DNA of 64,000 nucleotides, taken from DATFVJ01 sp963820395 (GTDB lineage Bacteria > Actinomycetota > Actinomycetes > Streptosporangiales > Streptosporangiaceae). This document shows, piece after piece, positions 44,362 to 53,538 of the stretch. The translations under genes and the position numbers were made by a program. Position 1 is the first letter of the stretch; each line of letters starts with the position of its first letter. The notes under the pieces are model-generated. The model searched no databases, was not told the origin of the DNA, and was given only the letters and a program-made list of their open reading frames with translations. Location: contig CAWGAE010000024.1 of the NCBI GenBank assembly GCA_963820395.1, positions 6,436-70,435 on the forward strand, given 5' to 3'.

Positions 44362-45105
44362 GTGAACCGTTCCGCCCTGTCCATCCAGGTGGACCGGAAC
44401 AGCCCGGTCCCGCTCTACTTCCAGGTGGCCCAGCACCTGGAAGACCTCATCGAGTCAGGTGGCCTGGCGACGGGGACGCGGCTCGAGAACGAGATCGACC
44501 TGGCCGACCGGCTTGGCCTTTCCCGGCCGACGGTGCGCAGGGCGATCGAGTATCTCGTCGACCGTGGGCTGCTGGTCCGCAAGCGTGGGGTGGGGACGCA
44601 GGTCGTCCATGCGAAGGTCCGGCGCCCGGTCGAGCTGACCAGCCTCTATGACGACCTGGCCAAGGCCCGGCGCGGTCCGTCCACCCGGGTACTCAGCTTC
44701 GCCATGGAACCGGCGTCTGACGCCCTCGCGCTCGAGCTCAGCATTCCCGCTGGAACGAAGGTTTACGTCTTCGAACGGTTGCGATCTGCGGAGGCTGAAC
44801 CGCTCGGACTCATGCGCAACCACGTTCCGGCGGATCTGCTGTGCCTTACCCCGGAGGATCTCGAGGCGCACGGCCTCTACGACCTGTTCCGCGCGAACGG
44901 CATCAACCTGAGGATTGCCAAGCAGTCCATCGGGGCGCGCGCCGCGACGGCCGCCGAGGCTCGCGCGCTGGGCGAGACCAAGGGCGCGCCGCTGCTGACG
45001 ATGGTGCGCGCGGCCTATGACGATCAGGGGCGTGCGGTCGAGCACGGCAGCCACCTCTACCGGGCCTCGATATACAGCTTCGATCTCACTTTGACCGGCT
45101 GGTGA
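44362..45105 (+). CDS. GntR-family (HutC subfamily) transcriptional regulator, probable inositol repressor
   Basis: 247 aa from GTG at 44362 with GAGAGG five bases upstream; in-frame ATGs upstream lack a site. N-terminal winged helix: VPLYFQVAQHLEDLIESGGL, LENEIDLADRLGLSRPTVRRAI, GLLVRKRGVGTQV. C-terminal UTRA effector domain (about 85-240): FERLRSAEAEPLGLMRNHVP, GINLRIAKQSIGARAAT, MVRAAYDDQGRAVEHG. Divergent to iolC, the usual place of an inositol-operon repressor released by a pathway intermediate. Effector not known. Confidence 0.88.
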   Translation: MNRSALSIQVDRNSPVPLYFQVAQHLEDLIESGGLATGTRLENEIDLADRLGLSRPTVRRAIEYLVDRGLLVRKRGVGTQVVHAKVRRPVELTSLYDDLAKARRGPSTRVLSFAMEPASDALALELSIPAGTKVYVFERLRSAEAEPLGLMRNHVPADLLCLTPEDLEAHGLYDLFRANGINLRIAKQSIGARAATAAEARALGETKGAPLLTMVRAAYDDQGRAVEHGSHLYRASIYSFDLTLTGW

Positions 45106-45191
45106 TCCGCCACCGCGCCCTACATTGCCGCGGTGCCCGGGGAGCCGTTCGTAATCGCGCTCACTCAGATGCCAGCCGCCATCGCGGTCGC

Positions 45192-45311
45192 TCAGATACC
45201 GGCCGCCGCCCCTGCCGCCTTCAGGTTCTCCGCTGCCAGGCGCAGCCCTTCAATCTGATCCAGTTCCCCACCTGGTGCTGCGAAGCACCACAGCGCCACC
45301 CCGTCCCTGAA
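45192..45311 (-). other. Unidentified gene tail
   Basis: Reads FRDGVALWCFAAPGGELDQI then GLRLAAENLKAAG and TGA at 45192. It has the style of the end of a SnoaL-like or related small domain but has no start. Probably a relic. Confidence 0.35.
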
Positions 45312-45317
45312 GCAGCG

Positions 45318-45481
45318 TCAGGTCAACTCCACGGGCGCGGCGTTCTCGCTGGACTCGGCTAGCGCCTGCAGGGCGCGAGCCTGGTCGATGGCGTCCGCAC
45401 GTCCAAAGGGCACCGAGTCGCCTGCCCAACCACCCGGCCAATGCTCGCGGTGGACAACAGCCCCCAGCGCACAGGGTTCAC
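45318..45481 (-). pseudogene. Gfo/Idh dehydrogenase reduced to its two ends
   Basis: GTG at 45481 with GGAGGGA upstream opens VNPVRWGLLSTASIGRVVG, the normal start of a Gfo/Idh oxidoreductase. Then, in another frame, PFGRADAIDQARALQALAES and a TGA at 45318, the normal end of such a protein. About 280-300 internal codons are missing. Confidence 0.6.
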
Positions 45482-45562
45482 TGGCTGGCTCCCTCCGGGC
45501 GGGTCAGCGCGTCGCGGCTGGCGGTGACAGGTGAGCCAGCACCTTGAGCGCCGCCTGGTCGC

Positions 45563-46939
45563 TCAGCCGCTGATCCAGACGCTCTTGATGTTGCAGAACT
45601 CCCTGATGCCGTGCGCGGACAGCTCCCGACCGTATCCAGAGTGCTTGATCCCGCCGAAAGGAAGCTCGGGGTACGACGTGGTCATGCCGTTGATGAAGAC
45701 CTGGCCTGCTTCGAGTTCGCGGCTGAACTGCTCCCGCTCGGCGGGATCGGTGGTCCACGCGTTCGAGCCAAGCCCGAACGTGGTGGCGTTGGCCACCTCG
45801 ATCGCACGGTCGATGTCCGGGACCCGGTACAGGCCGGCTACCGGGCCGAATACTTCCTCCGCATACATCCGCATCTGCGGCGTCAGCCTCGCGATGACGG
45901 TCGGCGGGTAGAACCAGCCGGGCCCATTTACGCGGCTCCCGCCGCAGAGCACCTCCGCGCCCTTGCCGACCGCGTCATCCACAAGCTCGGCGACATCTTC
46001 CCGGCCCTGCTTCGTGGCGAGCGGCCCGACATCCGTGGACGGGACCATCGGGTCACCGACCGCCAGGCGGCGCATCCGCGTGACAAACCGCTCGGCGAAC
46101 GCGTCGTAGATGGCATGGTGGACGATGAAGCGCTTCGCGGCGATGCACGACTGCCCGTTGTTCTGCACCCGCGCGGTGACCGCGACCTCGGCGGCCCGGT
46201 CCAGATCCGCCGAGGGCATGACCACGTAGGGATCGCTGCCACCGAGCTCGAGCACGGCCTTCTTGATCTCGCTGCCCGCGATCCGCGCGACCGAGCGGCC
46301 GGCCGGCTCGCTCCCGGTCAAGGTCACCGCGACGACACGCGGGTCCCGCAGCACCCCCTCGACCGCGCCGGACCCGATCAGCAAGGTCTGGAAGCAGCCC
46401 CCGGGGAAGCCGCCGCGCCGAAGGACGTCCTCCAGGTAGAGGGCGGTCTGCGGCACGTTCGACGCGTGCTTGAGCAACCCCACGTTCCCGGCCATCAAGG
46501 CCGGCGCGGCGAACCGCACCACCTGCCATAGCGGGAAGTTCCACGGCATCACCGCGAGCACGACGCCAAGGGGCTGGTAGCGAACATATGCGCGGCTCGC
46601 ACCCACGGCCTGCGCGTCAGCCGGCTCGTCAGCGATGAACCCGGGCGCGCGCTCCGCGTAGAACCGCATCGCCTTGGCGCACTTGGCGGCCTCCCCCCTG
46701 GCCTGTGCGAGCGGCTTACCCATCTCGATCGTCATCAGCCTGCTCACGCTGTCAAGCTCAGCGTCGAGCACGTCTGCGCTCGCCCGCAGCCAGCACGCCC
46801 GATCGGCGAACGAGGTCAGCCGGTAGCTGAGAAATGTCTCGTGGGCCAGCGCGATCCGGGCGTCGACCTCAGCGTGCTCGAGTTCCTTGAATTCCTGAAG
46901 TGTCTCACCAGTTACTGGACTGACGGTCGCGATCGGCAT
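45563..46939 (-). CDS. NAD(P)-dependent succinate-semialdehyde dehydrogenase-like aldehyde dehydrogenase
   Basis: 458 aa. Aldehyde dehydrogenase fold of the GabD / SSADH-I group: PLGVVLAVMPWNFPLWQVVRF, LLKHASNVPQTA (coenzyme site), VTLTGSEPAGRSVA, ELGGSDPYVVMPSADL (catalytic Glu), NNGQSCIAAKRF (catalytic Cys), EEVFGPVAGLYRV, and C-terminal LPFGGIKHSGYGREL. Length fits. It is likely to oxidise succinate semialdehyde or a related short aldehyde. Single gene in a relic-rich stretch; a role beside the inositol operon is possible but unproved. Confidence 0.9.
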   Translation of the reverse strand: MPIATVSPVTGETLQEFKELEHAEVDARIALAHETFLSYRLTSFADRACWLRASADVLDAELDSVSRLMTIEMGKPLAQARGEAAKCAKAMRFYAERAPGFIADEPADAQAVGASRAYVRYQPLGVVLAVMPWNFPLWQVVRFAAPALMAGNVGLLKHASNVPQTALYLEDVLRRGGFPGGCFQTLLIGSGAVEGVLRDPRVVAVTLTGSEPAGRSVARIAGSEIKKAVLELGGSDPYVVMPSADLDRAAEVAVTARVQNNGQSCIAAKRFIVHHAIYDAFAERFVTRMRRLAVGDPMVPSTDVGPLATKQGREDVAELVDDAVGKGAEVLCGGSRVNGPGWFYPPTVIARLTPQMRMYAEEVFGPVAGLYRVPDIDRAIEVANATTFGLGSNAWTTDPAEREQFSRELEAGQVFINGMTTSYPELPFGGIKHSGYGRELSAHGIREFCNIKSVWISG

Positions 46940-47164
46940 GCGAGACCTCCATTCTGCGGCAGACCACCCGCGGGTCCGGGCCCTGCCCGGACGATCTGCA
47001 CGTCACGTACCCATTTCACCAAGGCTGCCACGGCTGATCCCGGCCGGGTCCGGCCGGCGGCGGCACCGGCGGCGGGCGCCCTCACGTCATGCCGCGCGGC
47101 TCCCGGCTGACAGGAACCACGTTGCCGGGCCGCGGTCCGGCAGGCTCTGTCGTACGGGACCACC

Positions 47165-47715
47165 ACCACAGCCGTGGTCGGAGTCGACGAACGCGACAAG
47201 CTGCGTGCCCGCCGTCGCGAGGCCCGTGTTGCGCGCCGCCGCCGGCCCGCCGCGCGACGCCCTGCGCAGGTAGAGCGCGCCCGCCGTCGAGGCTACCGCC
47301 GCGACGGCGGCAGAGTCCGCGGAGCAGTCGTCCACCACGATGACCGGCAGTCGCCGATGCCGGCCAGGCACCGGGTCAGTTCAGCCACCCGGTCGCGGAC
47401 GGGTATCACGACGGTGACCTGACCCGGGTCCGGGCCTTCCACCGGGATGGGATGCGCCAGCCCCGCGTCGAGGAGCCTGCGGGCGAGTACCCGCGCCGCG
47501 GGCCTGTCCGGCACGGGCGTGCCGTGCCACCAGGCGCCGACCATCGCGGCAGCCGCCGGGCTGAGTCGCAGCAGCCGGTAAGGAGAGCCGCCGAGGAGGA
47601 CGGTGCCGCCCCGCGATGAGCTCAGCCCCGGGTCGGGGCGCAGCCGCAGCCCGGCGGGCGCGGGTAGCTGCCCGGCGGGCCCGGACGGGTTCACGGCGGG
47701 CCCGGGCGGGTTCAC
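47165..47715 (-). pseudogene. mftF: mftF relic (mycofactocin-system glycosyltransferase, N-terminal part)
   Basis: GTG at 47715. Reads RLRPDPGLSSSRGGTVLLGG, PYRLLRLSPAAAAMVGAWWHG, VTVVIPVRDRVAEL and, after a frameshift near 47355, VIVVDDCSADSAAVAA, GPAAARNTGLATAGTQLVAF with VDSD, then is lost. This is the N-terminal domain and first half of the GT-A domain of the mycofactocin glycosyltransferase. The catalytic later half is missing. No other mycofactocin gene (mftA-E) is in the window. Confidence 0.7.
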
Positions 47716-47812
47716 GGCGGGCGGATCGGGCTCACGGCGGGCCCGGGCGGGTTCACGGCGGGCGGATCGGGCTCACGGCGGGCCCGGGCGGGTTCACGGC
47801 GGGCGGGTCGGG
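47675..47812. repeat. Array of 21-bp GC-rich repeats at the mftF relic start
   Basis: About six alternating copies of a 21-bp unit (GGCGGGCCCGGGCGGGTTCAC and a variant). Each contains a possible GTG start in the mftF frame on the minus strand. Confidence 0.85.
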
Positions 47813-47954
47813 CTGCCGCCGCGCGCCGACCAATCCGGCGATCCGGCGATGAAGGCCGCGTAGAAGGATGAGGCTCGATGCCACAAGATGAAATCACATT
47901 GCCCAGCCCGCCGCCGATTGGATCCGCCGGCGCCGCACCGGGGCGCCGGGCGGT

Positions 47955-48181
47955 TCGGCAGCTTGCGGCCCTTGGCGGTCAGCACCGCGACCACGCCGGG
48001 CTGGTCGCGGGCCGCCGACACGTCGATGCCGGTGACCAGCGCGTGCGCCAGCGGACTCCGCACAAATGTGACCCGCAGGGCCCCGGTCAGCTCTGGCACA
48101 CACAGATCAGACATAGGTGGCGCCGGCGGTCAGCAGCCGCGGGTCCTCTGCCCGTACAACCCGGGTACCGACGATGCTCAT
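47955..48181 (-). pseudogene. coxL-like 5' relic (molybdenum hydroxylase large subunit)
   Basis: ATG at 48181 with CCGGAGACGG upstream: MSIVGTRVVRAEDPRLLTAG, ATYV, then a frameshift, DLCVPELTGALRVTFVRSPL, HALVTGIDVSAARDQPGVVA, VLTAKGRKLP, then lost. These are the first about 75 residues (start of the a/b hammerhead domain) of a CoxL/xanthine-dehydrogenase-type large subunit. A different part of such a gene lies at 32026-32240. Confidence 0.7.
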
Positions 48182-48731
48182 CCCGTCTCCGGAACTTCCG
48201 AACTGTTTCAGCGCTTACCAGAAAGCCAGCCGGGAATGCGCCGGGCCCGGCGGTCGCGCTCCTGCGGGGCGCCGCCCGCAGTTCAGGCAGGCAGGTACGA
48301 CCCGGCTAGCCGGTAACCGTCGAACGTCCGGATCCAGGTCAGCGGGCCATCCGCGGTCACGTGAATCCCGGCGGCCCGCCGCAACGCGCCCAGCACCGTG
48401 GCCGATGTTCGGTTGACGTGGCGCACCGCGCGGATCATGCGCCCGAAGGCTCGCCGCAGCGGCGAAGCTGGGGCGAATCGCCGCCGCATGTTAGGGCCAT
48501 GACTGGTGGCCATCGACATCATCCAGACTTCCCGGTTGAGGCTTTTCAGACGCAGACCCGGGCCTAGCGCTGACCAGGCGGCCATGAGCACCGCCGTCCC
48601 TGGCGCCGGTCAACTCAGGCGCCAGTCCGATGATCCGCACGCCTTGCCCGCCCCGCACCGCTGACCAGCTGAGGCCCCACATAATCCTTAACGGCCGCGC
48701 GCGATGTCGTCACCAGTATGTGGCACCGGAA
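48182..48731. other. No supported gene
   Basis: The best open frame is on the minus strand (48299-48591, containing AGIHVTADGPLTWIRTFDGY) with no recognisable family or ribosome site. Treated as unassigned. Confidence 0.35.
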
Positions 48732-48908
48732 CGGCGGAATCGGCGGACCGGGCGTGTGGTCTGCCTCACACCCGCGCACGGTAGCAGCCACGGCGGAATG
48801 GGCGGACCGGGCGTGTGGTCTGCCTCACACCCGCGCATGGTAGCAGCCACGGCGGAATGGGCGGACCGGGCGTGTGGTGTGCCTCACACCCGCGCACGGT
48901 AGCGGCCC
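48732..48908. repeat. Three tandem 59-bp repeats
   Basis: Units at 48732-48790, 48791-48849 and 48850-48908, over 90 percent identical. Non-coding, just downstream of the FUSC gene stop (48937). Each has a GTGTGG..CTCACACC pairing that could form a small hairpin. Confidence 0.9.
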
Positions 48909-48936
48909 CCGCACGGCTGAATGTGGATCGGCCGAC

Positions 48937-51318
48937 TCACGTTTCAGCATCGAGGGTCTTCGCACCACCGGCCCGCCGCTTGACGGTCACCAGGCGCCGG
49001 CGGCTCTGCCCGGCGAAGTCCTGGGCCGTGCGGGCAAGCTCATGTTGCAGCGCGCGCTCGTCCTCGAGGTCCTCGTCGGCCCACAGCAGCCGCAGCACCA
49101 ACCGCACCTGCGCGGCGTCGCGCGACGCTCTGGCCGTCTCGAACGCATTGAGCAAGTGACGGTGCAACAGGTCGTGATCGTCGTCGACCGGCGGCACCTG
49201 GCGCCGGACATCCGCGAGCACTTCCGCGAAGCCGAGGTACCAGGCGTCCGCCCGGATACAGGCCCGGCGTAGCTCTGCTACCGCTGCCGTCATCGCCGCC
49301 GCGGACCGCTCGCCGTCGATCAGCCGCAGCGGCAGCGTGGCCAGCGAGTGTGCCGCCAGGCGGAGCCGGACAGCGCCGGTGACCAGGTTCGTCGCCGTAT
49401 GCAGTGAGATGATCTTCGCGCCCCGCTCACCGATGAACTGCCTGAAGGCGTCGTCCATCCGCTGATACGCGGCATCGGCCCGTTCGCGGGCGGGCCTTGT
49501 GGCCGCCGTCAGGCTGGGGGACGTCAGCCGTTCCACGGCCGCCAGCAGATAGCCGGAGCTTGTCGCGTAGGCGTCGCACAGGGCGCGCCCGAACGCGGCC
49601 CCGGCGCCGCGAGGCCACATCAGGAAGCCGACGACAACTGCGACGGCGCAGCCGATCGCCACATCCTCCACCCGGACAAGCCCCACCGACCATCCCGCGG
49701 GGACGAGGATGTTGAACAGGATCACCACGGCCACGGTGAAACCTGCCTGGCCCGCGGCGAATGGGATGACCGCTGGGGCGAGAGCGGCCACGAACACGGC
49801 CACCGGAAGCACCAGCCAGAGGACGACGACGTGCGAACCGAGACCCACCATGACCGCGGTGCCGATCACGAACCCCACCACCGTGCCGGCCAGCGCGCTC
49901 ATCGCGGTCCTCCCCGTCCCGACCGCGTTCGACCGCAGCACCGAAATGGCGCCGAGCACCACCCAGAACCCGTGCGAGATGTCCGTGACCTTCGCCACGG
50001 CCACCGCCGCGGCGAGCCCCACCGCGCCCCGCAGGGAGTTCCGCAACCAGACCGAGCGGGGGGTAAGGTGCGCATGCACGATGTGGGAGACCGCTTGGCG
50101 CCTGGTCATCGGCCGGGCGGCGGGGTCGGCGGGGTCCGGGTGCTCGACCCCGGCCGCCTCGAGGGCGAGCACGCCGAGCATCTCGGTGGCGAAACCAAGT
50201 GCCCGTGCGTGAAACGAGGGGTCGACGAAAGCCAGCACGCGCACATCTCCCCCGGCCTGCGCCGGCCCGATCTGGGCCGGTGCCTCTTGTGCCTGGCCGG
50301 TCGCCTCCGCCACGAAGTGGTCCACGGCCGCGCCGAGTGAGATTTCGCGGCTCTCGTGCAAGGTGCGCAGCGAGGCGGTGAGCGCCGCTACGCCCGCCCC
50401 GCCCCGCCCGCGGCCGGCGCCGTCCTGGCCGCGCTCGACCAGGACGGCGATGGCGCGGAGGGCGCCGGCCACGGCCCCGTGCACGACCCGCACGTGGGGC
50501 AGGCCAAGCAGGCCAGCGGCCTCGTCCCGCCTGACCACCGACAGCGCGCCCACCCACTCTGCCCGGCTGACCATCTTGGCCAGTGCCATCTCGCCGGGAC
50601 CGGTACCTGTCGGCCGGTAGGAGGTCGCGTCGAAGCTGTCGCGAAGGCGGCGCAGCGCTTCCTGCGCGGCGCCGAAGGCCGGGATGTCGCGGCGGCCTTC
50701 GGCGTGCGCCTGGGCCAGATCAGCGAGGCGCCGCGCCGCCTCCGCCAGCGCGGTCCGGCGGTCGTCGTGCCATGGGACTGGCCAGACCAGCAGGATGGCA
50801 GGCACCGCCATCGCCGCCCCGATTAGCCAGCCGGCCAGCCGGGGCAGGATCTGGCCGGGCGGTGCGGCTACGCTCACCGGCAGCACGAACGCCATCAGCA
50901 GGTACATGCCGCCGAGAGCCGCGAGCGGCGTGAGCAGGCCGGCGAAGAGCACGCCGAACCCGATCACGGCCATGGCCGCCACGGCGGGCACAACCTGGTT
51001 CGAGCAGAGGGTGCCGAGGATGATGAGCAGCACGGCCACGGCGACGAGCGCGGTATAGCCCCGTAGCCTTTCTGCCCTGCTGCCCCCGAGACGGACGAAC
51101 AGGAGCAACGAGAGAGCACCGAAGGAGGCGAAGAGGGCAACCTGGATATCGTCGGTGACCGCGGTGCCAAGCGCAAAGGCCGCGGGCATGACGACGGCCG
51201 CCCGCACAGATCGTCTGACGGCCACCAGGCCGGGGTCCCTCGCCCGCAGGTAGGCCGCGAGGCGCCCGGGCCCGGGCCCGGCGATCGGCGCAGCGATCTG
51301 GGGCCTGGTGCTAGTCAT
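48937..51318 (-). CDS. FUSC-family inner-membrane protein (aromatic-acid-exporter-like)
   Basis: 793 aa from ATG at 51318; ATG at 51333 or 51342 are alternatives, none with a strong site. Two repeats of a membrane block: helices at about 25-185 (VRRSVRAAVVMPAAFALG, LFASFGALSLLLFV, AVAVLLIILGTLCS) and about 415-570 (LRNSLRGAVGLAAAVAVAKV, WVVLGAISVLRSNAVG, TVVGFVIGTAVMVGLG), each followed by a cytoplasmic helical domain. That is the YccS/FUSC (fusaric acid resistance-like) architecture. Probably exports organic acids or other small molecules. No adjacent membrane-fusion protein, as expected for a Gram-positive. The long ORF upstream of 51342 is not part of it. Confidence 0.87.
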   Translation of the reverse strand: MTSTRPQIAAPIAGPGPGRLAAYLRARDPGLVAVRRSVRAAVVMPAAFALGTAVTDDIQVALFASFGALSLLLFVRLGGSRAERLRGYTALVAVAVLLIILGTLCSNQVVPAVAAMAVIGFGVLFAGLLTPLAALGGMYLLMAFVLPVSVAAPPGQILPRLAGWLIGAAMAVPAILLVWPVPWHDDRRTALAEAARRLADLAQAHAEGRRDIPAFGAAQEALRRLRDSFDATSYRPTGTGPGEMALAKMVSRAEWVGALSVVRRDEAAGLLGLPHVRVVHGAVAGALRAIAVLVERGQDGAGRGRGGAGVAALTASLRTLHESREISLGAAVDHFVAEATGQAQEAPAQIGPAQAGGDVRVLAFVDPSFHARALGFATEMLGVLALEAAGVEHPDPADPAARPMTRRQAVSHIVHAHLTPRSVWLRNSLRGAVGLAAAVAVAKVTDISHGFWVVLGAISVLRSNAVGTGRTAMSALAGTVVGFVIGTAVMVGLGSHVVVLWLVLPVAVFVAALAPAVIPFAAGQAGFTVAVVILFNILVPAGWSVGLVRVEDVAIGCAVAVVVGFLMWPRGAGAAFGRALCDAYATSSGYLLAAVERLTSPSLTAATRPARERADAAYQRMDDAFRQFIGERGAKIISLHTATNLVTGAVRLRLAAHSLATLPLRLIDGERSAAAMTAAVAELRRACIRADAWYLGFAEVLADVRRQVPPVDDDHDLLHRHLLNAFETARASRDAAQVRLVLRLLWADEDLEDERALQHELARTAQDFAGQSRRRLVTVKRRAGGAKTLDAET

Positions 51319-51406
51319 ATCCCGGTCCGCCATGTTCGTCATCATGCCCGCGCGGCAGGGAGCACCGCGCGCAGCCGTTATGGATAATTGCCGGTTCCCG
51401 CCGCGG

Positions 51407-53014
51407 TCACGACGCCGCCGCCGCTGTTCCAGTGCCCCGGGCGATGACGGCCTGCCAGGGTCCGAGGGTGATGCGCTCCGGCGAGCCGCGGAGGGTGCCG
51501 CCGGTATACAGGAGGACCTCGCCGCCCAGGTCAAACGGTGCCGTGGCCTCGCCGGAGAAGTTGGCCGCGACGGTGAGCGCGCCGACACGGTAGATCCACT
51601 GTTCCGGCGCCGAGGGAAGCTGCTGGTAGCTGGCGATGCGGCCGCCGAGTTCCGCGCGCCGGAGCGCGAGCAGGCGGCGGCAGAACCAGAGCGTTGAAGA
51701 CTTGTCCTCGCATTGGTCGGCCACGTTGCGGGCGGCGTTGTCGCCGAGCGGGAGCCACGGCTTGGTGTGCCCGGCGGTGAAGCCGCCCGATAGCGAGGGG
51801 TCCCATTGCATGGGGGTCCTCGCCCGGTCCCTGTTGCCGCTCTCACCGCGGCCGCGAAGCGTCATCCGGTCCCTTTGCAACCCTGGGAGAACGTCCACAT
51901 CGGTCATTGCGATCTCGTCGCCGTAGTACAGAACCGCCGTGCCAGGCAGGGTGGCGAGCACAAGCAGGGCAAGCCGGGTCTTGCGTTCGTCGCCGCCGCA
52001 CCACCGGGTCGGGAAACGGCCGACATCGTGGTTGGAGGCCGTCCACACCGGGCACTCGCCCGCCGGGAGCCGCGCGAGAGTCTGCGACACGACCCCGGCC
52101 AGTTCACCCGCCGTGAAACCGGCGAAGATGAACGGAAAGTTGAAGGTGAGCTGCAGTTCGTCGCCCTGACCATGGTAGGAGGCGAGGCGCGCGAAATCTC
52201 CGACCCAGGTCTCGCCGAGCAGCAGACGAGGTGGCTGGTAGCTTTCCGCGATAGCCCGCCAGTCCCGGTAAACGCCATGCGTCTCCGGCCGGTTAAAGTT
52301 ATAAACGAACTTGAGATCGAAGTGTCCGGCCAGCTGGTTATGGTCAGCGAGCGGCGGGTTGTCGCGCAATTGGGCGTCCTTGTAAAGGCCATGCGCCACG
52401 TCGATCCGGAACCCGGCAATTCCCCGGTCCAACCAGAACCTGATTATTTCGCGGAACGCATCGTGCACCGCCGGTTCCCACCAGTTCAGGTCGGGCTGGG
52501 CGTACATAAAATTGTGCAGATAGTACTGGCCGCTGCGCTCGTCGAATTTCCAAGCCGGGCCTCCGGTGGCGTCACGCCAGTTGTTCGGCGGTCCGCCACC
52601 CGGGCCCGGGTCGGCCCAGACATAGAAGCCGCGGTGCGCGGAGTCCCGGCCGCTTGACGCGTCCACGAACCAGGGATGGGCGGAGCTGGTGTGGTTCGGC
52701 ACCAGGTCGAGCAGAACCCGCATGCCGCGCTTGCCCGTCTCGGCGATGAGCCGGTCGAGGTCCGCCAGGGTACCGAAGTCCGGGTGGACGCCCAGATAGT
52801 CACTGACGTCGTAGCCCCAGTCCTGATTGGGTGAGGGCATTGTCGGCGACAGCCAGATGCCATCCACGCCTAGCCAGGAGAGGTGGTCGAGGCCGGCGAT
52901 GACGCCGGGCAAATCGCCGTAGCCGTCGTGGTCTGCGTCGAGCCAGGACCGGACGTACAACTGGTAAAGCACGGCGCCGTGCCACCAGCGGTCTCCGGAT
53001 GTGCTGCTGTCCAT
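51407..53014 (-). CDS. GH13 alpha-glucosidase (oligo-1,6-/alpha-1,4-glucosidase type)
   Basis: 535 aa; ATG with GGGAGACG just upstream. Complete GH13 barrel: VLYQLYVRSWLDADHDGYGD, region I DLVPNHTS, region II GFRIDVAHGL (nucleophile Asp205), region III LLLGETW (acid/base Glu268), region IV TASNHDVGRF (Asp330), then a C-terminal beta domain. No signal peptide, so cytoplasmic; it should hydrolyse alpha-glucosides brought in by the importer at 53776-58286. Separated from that operon only by one small plus-strand gene. Confidence 0.93.
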   Translation of the reverse strand: MDSSTSGDRWWHGAVLYQLYVRSWLDADHDGYGDLPGVIAGLDHLSWLGVDGIWLSPTMPSPNQDWGYDVSDYLGVHPDFGTLADLDRLIAETGKRGMRVLLDLVPNHTSSAHPWFVDASSGRDSAHRGFYVWADPGPGGGPPNNWRDATGGPAWKFDERSGQYYLHNFMYAQPDLNWWEPAVHDAFREIIRFWLDRGIAGFRIDVAHGLYKDAQLRDNPPLADHNQLAGHFDLKFVYNFNRPETHGVYRDWRAIAESYQPPRLLLGETWVGDFARLASYHGQGDELQLTFNFPFIFAGFTAGELAGVVSQTLARLPAGECPVWTASNHDVGRFPTRWCGGDERKTRLALLVLATLPGTAVLYYGDEIAMTDVDVLPGLQRDRMTLRGRGESGNRDRARTPMQWDPSLSGGFTAGHTKPWLPLGDNAARNVADQCEDKSSTLWFCRRLLALRRAELGGRIASYQQLPSAPEQWIYRVGALTVAANFSGEATAPFDLGGEVLLYTGGTLRGSPERITLGPWQAVIARGTGTAAAAS

Positions 53015-53142
53015 ACGTCTCCCGGTGAGTAGCGGCCAAATCTTCCTGGTGAGTCACGGCCAGATGCGGCGGGGCGGCTTGCGGCGGGGCGGCTTTGCCT
53101 CATGGATTGCCCTCGTTCAGGCGGCGGGCCGACACTTGAGAC

Positions 53143-53538
53143 GTGGGCCCGGCGCTCGAACTTGTCGTCGCGATCCTGCTGCCAACCGCGGCGGGATATG
53201 CGGTGCTCGGCAGTTTCCGTGCGGTCCGCTCGTTCACCGAATGGCGTACTAACCGTGCCGCCGCTGGTACCACTGCCGAGCCGATCGAACGGCTTGGCGC
53301 GACCCTGCGGCGGCTGCGCGCGGAGCTGGAATCGGTGCAGAACCAGATGGGCACCCCCGCCAAGGGATTGCGCCTGCGGGCGCTGCGTGCAGCGTACATC
53401 GATGCCCTGTGCGCGGCCTGCCTGCGGCTCGAAGTAAGTCCGCCGCGCGGGGCGCAGGCCCGCTGGGCCGAGATCTACCGGGTGGAGGCGGCGCTGCGGC
53501 AGCGCGGGCTTGACGTGCGGGATGCCGCGGCACGCTGA
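53143..53538 (+). CDS. Small membrane-anchored protein, unknown function
   Basis: 131 aa; GTG start with TTGAGAC upstream (weak). One N-terminal helix (LELVVAILLPTAAGYAVLG), then a helical cytoplasmic part with PIERLGATLRRLRAELESVQ and RALRAAYIDALCAACLRLEV, ending in charged helices. Codon bias is strong. The style (single helix plus LRRLRAELE helix and YD-type AYD/AYID motif) is common among uncharacterised actinobacterial proteins. Lies between two minus-strand sugar genes and is probably independent of them. Confidence 0.7.
   Translation: MGPALELVVAILLPTAAGYAVLGSFRAVRSFTEWRTNRAAAGTTAEPIERLGATLRRLRAELESVQNQMGTPAKGLRLRALRAAYIDALCAACLRLEVSPPRGAQARWAEIYRVEAALRQRGLDVRDAAAR

Noticed and set aside
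48299..48591. Minus-strand frame containing VTADGPLTWIRTFDG
   Set aside because: No ribosome site or family; kept only as unassigned sequence.
51343..51846. 170-codon upstream extension of the FUSC protein
   Set aside because: It is antisense-frame sequence over the GH13 gene; the real start lies at 51318-51342.
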